Shown here: positions 34,397 through 41,786 of the stretch, one piece after another
Layout: every line of letters starts with the position of its first letter
Numbering within the stretch: the first letter of the stretch is position 1
DNA from: JBHIDJ01 sp046760105
Lineage (GTDB): Bacteria > Pseudomonadota > Gammaproteobacteria > Acidiferrobacterales > SPGG2
Length of the DNA: 52,170 nt
Assembly (NCBI GenBank): GCA_046760105.1
Contig: JBHIDJ010000009.1
Location: 1-52,170 of the forward strand
Direction: 5' to 3'
Translations under genes and position numbers: made by a program
Notes under the pieces: generated by a model
Told to the model about the DNA's origin: nothing
What the model saw: the letters and a program-made list of their open reading frames with translations, nothing else
Databases searched by the model: none

Positions 34397-34822
34397 CTAC
34401 CCCTCATCCCCATGATCATCGAGAGGGTGTCGTATCAGCTTCCAGAACCCTCTCGGGTCGGTGATATGCAGGGACGCCTGCTCGCCAACGTCCAACAGCG
34501 TGGGCTCGCCGGTCACCAGGACATCGGTGTTTGCCTCCAATGCTGACGCGAGGATCCACCGGTCGTGGGTATCCGACTCCGGCCATGGCGCCGGCTGCCT
34601 GGGGTCCGAAACGTGGCCGTGCTCGCGTAAAAAGGGGATAACCTGGTCCGCAACACGGGTGGGCAAACGCAGTCGTTCAATCAGAATTCGACGTAACTCG
34701 CGAAAAACCGGCTTGCCTGTTACGAACTCATGCTCCGTCAGCACCAGTCGCATCACATCTGCACAGATGCCGCGTGTCGCAAACGCCGCGACCAGCACCC
34801 CGGTGTCCAAGAACACCCTCAT
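34397..34822 (-). CDS. PIN-domain toxin of a toxin-antitoxin pair
   Basis: A 141-residue PIN-domain protein, expected to be an RNA endonuclease. The acidic metal residues are the Asp in VFLDTGVLV, a Glu in FRELRR and Asp residues in SDTHDRWILASAL and NTDVLVTGE. Its ATG overlaps the antitoxin stop by 4 bases, so translation is coupled. It belongs to the COG1569-like PIN group rather than classic VapC. Confidence 0.82.
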   Translation of the reverse strand: MRVFLDTGVLVAAFATRGICADVMRLVLTEHEFVTGKPVFRELRRILIERLRLPTRVADQVIPFLREHGHVSDPRQPAPWPESDTHDRWILASALEANTDVLVTGEPTLLDVGEQASLHITDPRGFWKLIRHPLDDHGDEG

Positions 34823-35034
34823 GACCCCTCACGAAAAACATCCTCGTCGGTGAGCCAACCTTTGATTTCGGCAAACGGCGCCGTGCGGCGTCGCAGTCCC
34901 TCAAACCGCATCAGGGCAAACTGTCGCTGCAGGGCTATCCGGATGAGCTCACTCTTCGCCTGCCCTGTCTCATTGCTGAAACGGTCGAGGAGCCGTGCCA
35001 GCCGGTCATCGATACGCAATGTGACTAACGGCAT
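34819..35034 (-). CDS. Ribbon-helix-helix antitoxin
   Basis: A 71-residue protein with an N-terminal ribbon-helix-helix fold (LVTLRIDDRLARLLDRFSN, then GQAKSELIRIALQ). Its C-terminal tail would bind the toxin. It overlaps the toxin start. A 9-3-9 palindrome abuts the start codon, matching the autoregulation usual for such pairs. No ribosome site fits between operator and ATG. Confidence 0.82.
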   Translation of the reverse strand: MPLVTLRIDDRLARLLDRFSNETGQAKSELIRIALQRQFALMRFEGLRRRTAPFAEIKGWLTDEDVFREGS

Positions 35035-35053
35035 GTATTACAATGTAATACAT
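35033..35053 (-). promoter_or_regulatory. Operator-like palindrome at the antitoxin start
   Basis: ATGTATTAC-AAT-GTAATACAT (plus strand), a perfect 9-base inverted repeat that ends in the first two bases of the antitoxin start codon. The promoter probably lies within or beside it, which implies a nearly leaderless transcript. Confidence 0.7.
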
Positions 35054-35121
35054 AAATCCAATGTCTGCAAACGCCGTCACGCTTCCGTTCCGCGCACCCT
35101 CTGTTCAGGGGCGAGGCTATT

Positions 35122-35197
35122 CCCCTCCTCCTTGTGGGAGGGGGTCCGAGGGAGGGTCCCTGCTTGTCGGGGGAGGCGAGGAGGGGTGCGAGCGGGT
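35122..35197. repeat. G-rich repeats, copies 4 and 5 (types A and B, adjacent)
   Basis: The first part carries CTTGTGGGAGGGGGT (type A core, inverted relative to 29452). The second carries CTTGTCGGGGGAGG and then GAGGAGGGG (type B core). The two sit side by side, upstream of the third sigma-54-like promoter. Confidence 0.65.
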
Positions 35198-35241
35198 TCA
35201 AGTTTTGGCCCCAACTGCCGCTGTTAGGCCCAGGCCGAGGT

Positions 35242-35257
35242 TGGCACAGCTGTTGCT
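35242..35257 (+). promoter_or_regulatory. Third sigma-54-type promoter
   Basis: TGGCACAGCTGTTGCT: the -24 and -12 elements match the consensus and share the first nine bases with P1 and P2. It lies about 115 bases before the 61-residue frame at 35373. No full CCGTYA-N4-TRAYGG dyad was found upstream; only a half site CCGTCA occurs near 35073. Confidence 0.6.
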
Positions 35258-35372
35258 AGCCAGTGGGACAGATGGCGGCTCTTTTGACTCCGCCGTAAGA
35301 TTAGCCGCCCGCTAGCGGTCTCTGAGTTCAGGATCGAGCAATTGTCGGGCGCTAAGTTTAAGGAGACAGAAG

Positions 35373-35558
35373 TTGTTTATAAGTAGAGATTCGAACTGCA
35401 CCATCCGATACGATACGGATATGATCGTGCTGAGCGGCGAGATGCAGACCATCCACCTGGAAGCCGACAAGATCCTGCGCCGTTTCGCCTACAGCGCGAA
35501 ACCGTACGAGGTGCAAACGGCCACAGTGGATCGCATTGTCTTGGCCGTCAGACGGTAA
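35373..35558 (+). CDS. 61-residue hypothetical protein
   Basis: The TTG start has an AAGGAGA ribosome site 7 bases upstream. The product ends VQTATVDRIVLAVRR, is soluble and charged, and has no recognised domain. A later ATG within the frame (residue 17) is an alternative start without a good site. The support is the ribosome site and the sigma-54-like promoter upstream. Confidence 0.4.
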   Translation: MFISRDSNCTIRYDTDMIVLSGEMQTIHLEADKILRRFAYSAKPYEVQTATVDRIVLAVRR

Positions 35559-35853
35559 ATCGCCAAGTGTACGGGCTGCGTTGCGCAGGCTAAGCCGCAA
35601 CACCCACCGCCGATCCTCAGTCGACCCTCCGCTACACTACTCACTCACCATCACTCATTCACCAAGCGCTAAGACCTAGGATCTCGGTGCAGTGCATCTC
35701 TTCCATTACGCGATTCCCCGTTTTGCTCTTTGATCGGGGTCAACATGTCAACCCGTCATACTTCCGCTGTCGCGATTGAGCGGTACTACAACCTCGCGGC
35801 ATTCAGCTCTTCATTTGCCGCAGATCAGTGTAGCGTTAGTTGGAGGCTGCTTG

Positions 35854-35873
35854 CTTACTTAGCTATAAGTAAG
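35854..35873. promoter_or_regulatory. Perfect palindrome CTTACTTA-N4-TAAGTAAG
   Basis: An 8-4-8 dyad typical of TetR-type operators, in a gap without a supportable gene. A related dyad with the same CTTACT/AGTAAG ends lies at 36122-36137. The stretch 35559-36391 holds nothing else I can support. Confidence 0.5.
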
Positions 35874-36121
35874 GTTCTTGTCTCACATACCGTCTATGGT
35901 CCCCCACACCCATACACGGCCGACGCGCTGCTTGGGGGACCAAGGCTTCAAAAACTTAAGCATCGAGAGCACCGGTTTGCACTACACACCCCCCCGAACG
36001 TTGAACCTAGGGATAGGATTCCTTCGGCGCTACCGAGAGCGCCTCGGCAGAACGTCCACCCAACTCGGGAACGGATTGCTCATTGGTTCTGTTGGGGCAG
36101 AGTTGGTGTTGTTTCCGTTTT

Positions 36122-36137
36122 CTTACTAACTAGTAAG
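36122..36137. promoter_or_regulatory. Palindrome CTTACTA-AC-TAGTAAG
   Basis: A perfect 7-2-7 dyad related to the one at 35854-35873. It lies about 255 bases before the promoter of the GbsR-like gene. Confidence 0.45.
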
Positions 36138-36391
36138 TGAATCGGGACGAAAAACGGTTGCAGCGCCCCGCCTACCGCCGTTCTCGGCTCCAGCGCCTCG
36201 CCAGTACGAATGAATGGGTAGCCACGGTCTCTAGCCGGTCGGCTGGCGGGGAGGACAATGCACCGGGGGGGGTTAGTACCCTGTCGGGGCCATAGCAAGC
36301 AACAGTGCGTGGTCAAGAAACCAGCACAAACCCCTACGTGATTCTGGTCATTTGTGAGTAGTCACTGCGCGCGATAAGCTACGCGCCGTTC

Positions 36392-36442
36392 TTGACACAC
36401 GATAGGCGAAGTGTTTTATAATTTCTGTAATAACAGAAATTA
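36392..36442 (+). promoter_or_regulatory. Promoter and operator of the GbsR-like gene
   Basis: TTGACA at 36392 and TATAAT at 36417 are consensus boxes with a long 19-base spacer. The -10 box overlaps a 10-4-10 dyad (TAATTTCTGT-AATA-ACAGAAATTA) at 36419-36442. This is a strong candidate autoregulatory site, 12 bases before the ATG. Confidence 0.7.
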
Positions 36443-36453
36443 ATGTAAATTCC

Positions 36454-36984
36454 ATGAAACTGACACCTGTAATGGAGAAATACGTGCTGCACTGGGGTGA
36501 AATGGGCAGTCGCTGGGGTGTCAATCGGACGGTGGCACAGATCCACGCCCTGCTCTACCTCTCACCAGGGCCGCTTAATGCCGAGGAGATTGCAAAGACC
36601 CTATCGGTGGCCCGTTCCAACGTCAGTACCAGTCTGAAGGAATTGCTCGCGTGGGACCTGGTGAAGGTCGTGCACATCATGGGCGATCGGCGTGACCACT
36701 TCGAGTGCGTTAAGAGCCGGTGGGATATGCTGCTACTAATCATGGACGGCCGAAAGCGCCGAGAGATCGACCCGGTATTGAAGACGTTGAGGGAATGTGT
36801 GCGTGAATGCGAGGAGGATCAAGAAACCGAACCCGAGATCAAGGCACACATGACCGAGCTATTGGAATTCCTGGAGGTGTTGACAGGCTGGTTCGAGCAG
36901 ATGAAACGGATGCCGCGGCCCACAATTAAAAGGCTGATCAAGATGGGTGCGAGTATCCAACATTTTGTGCGTAGAGAAGACTAA
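36454..36984 (+). CDS. GbsR/MarR-type transcriptional regulator
   Basis: A 176-residue regulator of the GbsR family. The winged helix is centred on LNAEEIAKTLSVARSNVSTSLKEL (given in full only as a motif region, residues about 43-66), followed by a long helical dimer region. The family includes the Bacillus choline sensor GbsR and many regulators of transport or efflux. It is convergent with the RND operon. Matching dyads before its gene and at 37004-37021, and a half site before the adaptor gene, suggest a local regulon. Confidence 0.85.
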   Translation: MKLTPVMEKYVLHWGEMGSRWGVNRTVAQIHALLYLSPGPLNAEEIAKTLSVARSNVSTSLKELLAWDLVKVVHIMGDRRDHFECVKSRWDMLLLIMDGRKRREIDPVLKTLRECVRECEEDQETEPEIKAHMTELLEFLEVLTGWFEQMKRMPRPTIKRLIKMGASIQHFVRRED

Positions 36985-37003
36985 TACAGCTTTCTGTTTG
37001 TTA

Positions 37004-37021
37004 TTTCAGTATTTACAGAAA
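37004..37021. promoter_or_regulatory. Second GbsR-type dyad after the regulator gene
   Basis: TTTCAGT-ATTT-ACAGAAA has the same 7-4-7 geometry as the core of the site at 36419-36442, with one mismatch. A further half site TTTCTGT is at 36991. It lies between two convergent genes, where an operator is unexpected. Confidence 0.5.
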
Positions 37022-37086
37022 ATATCGACGGAGCGCGACCCCAATGGAAAATCTCACATTCAAAAGGGTAAGTGCTCCCTGGCTGT

Positions 37087-40000
37087 TTATTGGGCCGGGC
37101 TGGGGAGGGATTTCTCGCGGAGACGCAACAAGCTCGGCAACAGCAATAGGGTAAAGGCGGTACTCACAAACATCCCCCCAACGATGACCGCGGCGAGGCC
37201 ACGGTAGAGTTCAGTACCGGCGCCTGGCATTAACAGCAACGGCAACATCCCGAAAATACTGGTGAGCGTACTCATCAGGATCGGCCGCAGCCGCAAACCG
37301 ACGGCCTGCTCTACTGCCTCGCGCCGTGGCGTGCCCTCGCGCTCTGACGCCCGTGTCTGATGGACCAACAAAATGGCATTGTTCACCACCAGTCCCAACA
37401 GAATGATGAAACCGATCATGGTCAACAGGTCCATGGGCTGGAAGGTTACCCAACTAACCAGCCGCAGCGCCACCACACCGCCGACTGTGGCGAGTGGCAA
37501 CACGAGCAGCACGAGGAGACTGTCGCGGAAGGATCGAAAGAGCGCGCTCATCAATAGATAAAGGATCACCACGGCCAGCAGAAAACTGCCACCCATGTTC
37601 TTGAGCGCGAGTTTGAGTTTGTCGGCTGTGCCGGTGTAACGGATCGCGCCGTCCTCTGGTAAAAACCGCTCTACGGCGGGGGCGACCTTTGTCTCGAGCA
37701 CCTGTAGCGTCTCCTCGAGCGACACCCCTTCAGGCGGTGTCACCTGTAGTGTCACCGTACGGCGCCGGTCAAGGCGTCGAATCTGGTTGGGTCCAGCCGT
37801 GCGCACAAGCGCCATCAGCTCCCCCACAGGCAACACGCCGCCGTTTGGCGTGGCCAGCGGAATCGCGCCCAGTTCTTCCGGTGTGGACCATTGTTGAACC
37901 CGCACGATGATATCCAGGCGTTCTTCGCCGTCGAAGTAGTCGCCCACAAATAACCCGTCGCCGAGGGCTCGCGAGACCGCTGCCATAACCTCCCGGTCCC
38001 AGCCCACTTCGGCGATACGCCGCTCGATCGGCACCAATCGAAGCTCTGGCTCGGCAAGCTGCAGCCCGGGCAGGGGACGCACCGTGGCGCCGGGCAGTGC
38101 CTGCTGGATGCTGCCGTAACCGACCAAAGCTGCCCTCAGCAACGTATCCATATTACGAGCTTGCAAGTTCATGTCGACCGTGCGGCCCGCGCCAAAGCCC
38201 CCGAACAACGAGGCGCGCTTGGCAAACGCCAGGGTGTCGGGGAATCCGCGAATGACCGAGTTGATCACGGGTACCAGTTCGGTTGAGCGGCGCGGATCCT
38301 CCGCGCGCGCGCCCATAAACACGCCACGGGGGAAGGCGACGAAAAAGTAATGTTTGATCTGCGGTTGTTTTTCACCTTTTACGTAAGGCGCTATACGATC
38401 CGCGACCACCTGGCCCATTTCCTTCTCGATGTGGCCAATATTGATACCGGGGGGCGGGAGAATATAGGCGAACACCAAATTGCGGTTACCCTCGGGCAGG
38501 TAGTCGGCATTCAACGCCCAAGGCGAAACGGGCACCCACATGCCGGACGGGACCACTAGGCGCAACATAGCGGTAGGGGTCAGGAGAACGGTTGCCGCGA
38601 GGGGCACGCTAATGAGTCCACCGATCCATAGGCTACGGCGCGTCGGCGTGTCCGTGAGGCGCATGATGGCTTTCGTGCCGTTCTGCCACCAGCCTGCGTG
38701 GCGATCATGTAACCGAACCCGGCTCAACCACTGGCTCGCCGCCGTCGGAACAATCGCGAGCGCTACGAGAAGTGATGCGGTGATGGCGGCAGCAATGGTT
38801 ATTGCCAGATCGGCAAACAGCTGACCCGACTCGTCTTCAAGAAATACTATTGGTAGGAAAATCGCGACGGTGGTAGCGGTTGACGCAAGCAACGCGCCCC
38901 ACACCTGGGTGGCACCCTTGAGTGCCGCTTGGTCGCCGTGTTCGCCACGCTCGCGCAAGCGCACGATATTCTCGAGTACCACGATGGCCGCATCGAGCAC
39001 CATGCCCACCGCGAATGCGAGCCCGGCTAAGGAGATCACGTTCAGTGTGTGCCCGCTTGCATCGAGCGCGATAAACGCCACTGCCAGGCACAAGGGTATG
39101 GCGAGCGCGACCATTAGCGTCACGCGAAACCGGCGCAGGAACCACCATAACACCCCCACCGCCAACACAATGCCCAGCGTCAGGTTATTGCGCAGCATCT
39201 CGATGGAACGGTGAATATAGATGGTCTCGTTGTAGACCTGCTCGATGGACAGACCGGCGCGGGCCAGCGGGCCCTCGTCCAGCTCGACAACCGCCTGCTG
39301 CAATCCCGCCATCACCTCCAACACATTGACGCCGACCTCACGGTGCGCGTTGACGGCCATCGCCGGCGTGCCCTTAGTAATGACAAAGCTACTTCGGTCC
39401 GCCATGCGGACATCGATCTCTGCGATATCACGCAACAGCACCGGTCTCCCGTCACGCCATTCGAGCACCAGGTCGCCCATGGTCTCGGGGCGAAACGCGC
39501 CGGTGTAACGCACGGTGTAACGGCGCTTTCCGACATCGGCCGTGCCAGCCGAGACATCCTCATGCCCGCCCGCGAGTCGGGCCGCAGCCGGAAACTGAAC
39601 CCCGAGGCTAGCCGCTTGGTACGGATCAAAGGTGACACGTACCTCTCGTTCGCGACCGCCACGCACTTCTGACAGCGCCACACCCGGGACACGCTCAAAA
39701 CGGGTCTGGACGACCTCCTCGATATACTCCTTATAGCTTTGGATATCGCGCGAGTTGCCGGGCAGGGGCTTAATGATGAACCAGGCGATCGGGCGGCTTC
39801 GGCCGCCCACAGTACTGAGCACGGGCTCGTCCGTGTCTTCGGGGTAACGCGCGACCCGGTTCAAACGATTGAGCACTTCCACCAGTGCGCGTTGCAGATC
39901 AAAGCCGACGATGAACTTAATGCTGATCCGGCCTTGGCCGCGTCGCGCGTCGGAGAGCATCTCGGTCATACCTGGGAGACCGCGCAGCACCTTCTCCTGG

Positions 40001-40197
40001 GGTTCTATGATCTCGGCCTCGACCTCTTCCGGTGCGGCCGCGCGCCATGCGGTGGTAATGGTTATCGCCGGCTGTTTGACCTCGGGCGTGAGTTGAACCG
40101 GCAGCCTATTCAGACTGATCGAACCAAACAGCACAACCAGCAGGACAGCTACCACTGCCGCCACGGGATTGCCGAGTGCAAGCCGTGTTAATGTCAC
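37087..40197 (-). CDS. RND-family efflux transporter
   Basis: A 1036-residue resistance-nodulation-division inner-membrane pump with 12 expected helices and two large periplasmic loops. The proton-relay motif in helix 4 reads LDAAIVVLEN, with one Asp as in metal-efflux and related RND branches, not the Asp pair of AcrB. Its ATG overlaps the adaptor stop by 4 bases. No outer-membrane channel gene is present, so a shared TolC-type protein is presumably used. Substrates are unknown. Confidence 0.92.
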   Translation of the reverse strand: MTLTRLALGNPVAAVVAVLLVVLFGSISLNRLPVQLTPEVKQPAITITTAWRAAAPEEVEAEIIEPQEKVLRGLPGMTEMLSDARRGQGRISIKFIVGFDLQRALVEVLNRLNRVARYPEDTDEPVLSTVGGRSRPIAWFIIKPLPGNSRDIQSYKEYIEEVVQTRFERVPGVALSEVRGGREREVRVTFDPYQAASLGVQFPAAARLAGGHEDVSAGTADVGKRRYTVRYTGAFRPETMGDLVLEWRDGRPVLLRDIAEIDVRMADRSSFVITKGTPAMAVNAHREVGVNVLEVMAGLQQAVVELDEGPLARAGLSIEQVYNETIYIHRSIEMLRNNLTLGIVLAVGVLWWFLRRFRVTLMVALAIPLCLAVAFIALDASGHTLNVISLAGLAFAVGMVLDAAIVVLENIVRLRERGEHGDQAALKGATQVWGALLASTATTVAIFLPIVFLEDESGQLFADLAITIAAAITASLLVALAIVPTAASQWLSRVRLHDRHAGWWQNGTKAIMRLTDTPTRRSLWIGGLISVPLAATVLLTPTAMLRLVVPSGMWVPVSPWALNADYLPEGNRNLVFAYILPPPGINIGHIEKEMGQVVADRIAPYVKGEKQPQIKHYFFVAFPRGVFMGARAEDPRRSTELVPVINSVIRGFPDTLAFAKRASLFGGFGAGRTVDMNLQARNMDTLLRAALVGYGSIQQALPGATVRPLPGLQLAEPELRLVPIERRIAEVGWDREVMAAVSRALGDGLFVGDYFDGEERLDIIVRVQQWSTPEELGAIPLATPNGGVLPVGELMALVRTAGPNQIRRLDRRRTVTLQVTPPEGVSLEETLQVLETKVAPAVERFLPEDGAIRYTGTADKLKLALKNMGGSFLLAVVILYLLMSALFRSFRDSLLVLLVLPLATVGGVVALRLVSWVTFQPMDLLTMIGFIILLGLVVNNAILLVHQTRASEREGTPRREAVEQAVGLRLRPILMSTLTSIFGMLPLLLMPGAGTELYRGLAAVIVGGMFVSTAFTLLLLPSLLRLREKSLPSPAQ

Positions 40198-41285
40198 TGC
40201 TCAGTGATGGTGGCGAGAATCGTCACTTTCTGCCCCGGGCGCAGGCGCTCACCGCCGCGTATCACTACCCGGTCACCAGCGCGGACGCCGTTGCGGACTT
40301 CGATAAACTCGCCTGCAGCGATTCCTGTGACGACCGACACGCGTTCGGCGGTATCGTCCTCAAGAATCCGAAACACACTCGTTCCGTCTCGTCTAAGCAC
40401 CAGCGCATCGCGCGGCACGGCTGTGACCTTGCGCGGCGCCGCTGTCGGAACCGCGACCCTCAGGCTCTGGCCAGCCGGCCAGCGAGCCTCGATGGGGGTT
40501 AAGCGCAGTTCGTAAAGTCGCGAGCGGTCATCACCTACCGGCACGATGGTCCGCACTTGGCCCGTTCCCCCGTCCGGACTGGCGTTAAGCTTGAGCGTCG
40601 TACCGATTTTTATGAACGCGAGTGTGCTGGCCGGCACGCGGGTTTGCACTTCTAGTGACCGGGCATTCACCAGGCGCACTATCACGTTGCCGCTCTCGGC
40701 CCACTCCCCGGCCTGCATAAGCCGCTCGGTGACCACGCCTGTGAAAGGCGCGCGAATCTTGGTGCGCTCCAGGCGTTCTTTGGCAACCGCTACCCGTGCG
40801 TGCGCTACCGCAAGCTCACCCTCTGCCACGTCTCGATTCGAGATCGCCTGATCGAGGTTGCTTGGCGTAATGACTTTGCGTTCGAGCAACGGTTCCAGAC
40901 GCTTTACTTCCTGTGTGTGAAACCTGAGTCGAGCCTCCTCACGCACCACCGTGGCCTCGATCTCCGCTAAGCCTTCCCGTATCAGGGTGTCGTCCAGACG
41001 GGCTACCAGAGCGCCTTTGTTCACCGATGCACCGACTTCCGCCACCCACATCAGGCGACCGTTTACCTCGGCCGCGAGGCGGGCGTCGTCGCGGCTGATC
41101 ACCGTGCCTGGAAACAAGGTAACGGGCGCAAGCAAGCGTTCCTCTGCCTTGGCCACTACGACCGGGACAGGTGGCTGTTCCTGGGCTGCTGCGCCAATAG
41201 TCACGGCGATATCGAGTGCAACCGAGTAACAGACACCTCTGATAAAGCGTGTTGACAAACTGGACAAACGAATACCCCGATACAA
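40194..41285 (-). CDS. RND efflux periplasmic adaptor (membrane fusion protein)
   Basis: A 363-residue adaptor with a signal peptide (about residues 1-34), a lipoyl half-motif VNGRLMWVAEVGASVNKG, a helical hairpin (about 110-180), the second lipoyl part KIRAPFTGVV and beta-barrel domains. It is first in the pump operon and overlaps the transporter gene by 4 bases. A TTACAGAAA half site lies at 41317-41325, 32 bases upstream, matching the dyads near the GbsR-like gene. Confidence 0.92.
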   Translation of the reverse strand: MYRGIRLSSLSTRFIRGVCYSVALDIAVTIGAAAQEQPPVPVVVAKAEERLLAPVTLFPGTVISRDDARLAAEVNGRLMWVAEVGASVNKGALVARLDDTLIREGLAEIEATVVREEARLRFHTQEVKRLEPLLERKVITPSNLDQAISNRDVAEGELAVAHARVAVAKERLERTKIRAPFTGVVTERLMQAGEWAESGNVIVRLVNARSLEVQTRVPASTLAFIKIGTTLKLNASPDGGTGQVRTIVPVGDDRSRLYELRLTPIEARWPAGQSLRVAVPTAAPRKVTAVPRDALVLRRDGTSVFRILEDDTAERVSVVTGIAAGEFIEVRNGVRAGDRVVIRGGERLRPGQKVTILATITEQ

Positions 41286-41485
41286 GATACTGCCGACAAA
41301 GTACCGCGAATACTGCTTACAGAAAAGGCCAACCTTTTAGAAGTCGCCGATAGCCCGGAATAAGGTCACCCGCCATGCGGTACAGACTCACCCGGCAAAT
41401 TTTTGACCGAGAAAACGATCGCTAATTCCTCTGAAAGATCTCGGTGCAAGGCTCATGTTGGTTCGCAAAGCCTGGCAGAGGACAG

Positions 41486-41761
41486 TCAAAATCTATTTTT
41501 TGTGTTAACAGAAACCGCCAATCCCGCCTCCAACGTAGAATAACGCGGCGTTACACCCAATTCCTCTCGCATCCTGCGGTTGTCCACGCGTCTGGATTCA
41601 CCGAGATATGACAACATTTCCGAGGTCAAGGCCTGTTTGGCTTGTTCCATGCTCACCTGCGGCGGACGCTCGACACCAAGGGCATCGGCCACACGGTGGA
41701 AAAAATCGGTCATGGTAGACGGATGCCCGTCGCTGGTGTTGTAGACAGCTCCGGGGCGGAC
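41486..41761 (-). pseudogene. C-terminal remnant of an NAD-dependent epimerase/SDR gene
   Basis: The frame reads GAVYNTSDGHPSTMTDFFHR and YLGESRRVDNRRMREELG, the usual last quarter of extended short-chain dehydrogenases. The Rossmann part is missing. The frame upstream runs into the end of the MscS-type gene. A deletion or insertion seems to have joined the two. Confidence 0.7.
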
Positions 41762-41786
41762 AGGATGAAAGCTGGCACTCGTGCGT

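Noticed and set aside
35380..35410. A minus-strand GTTCGAATC resembling a tRNA T-loop
   Set aside because: The flanking bases do not pair as a T-stem and no acceptor or anticodon stem is present.
35730..36140. A 136-residue plus-strand frame
   Set aside because: No ribosome site and no coherent domain. It spans the palindromes and looks like non-coding sequence.
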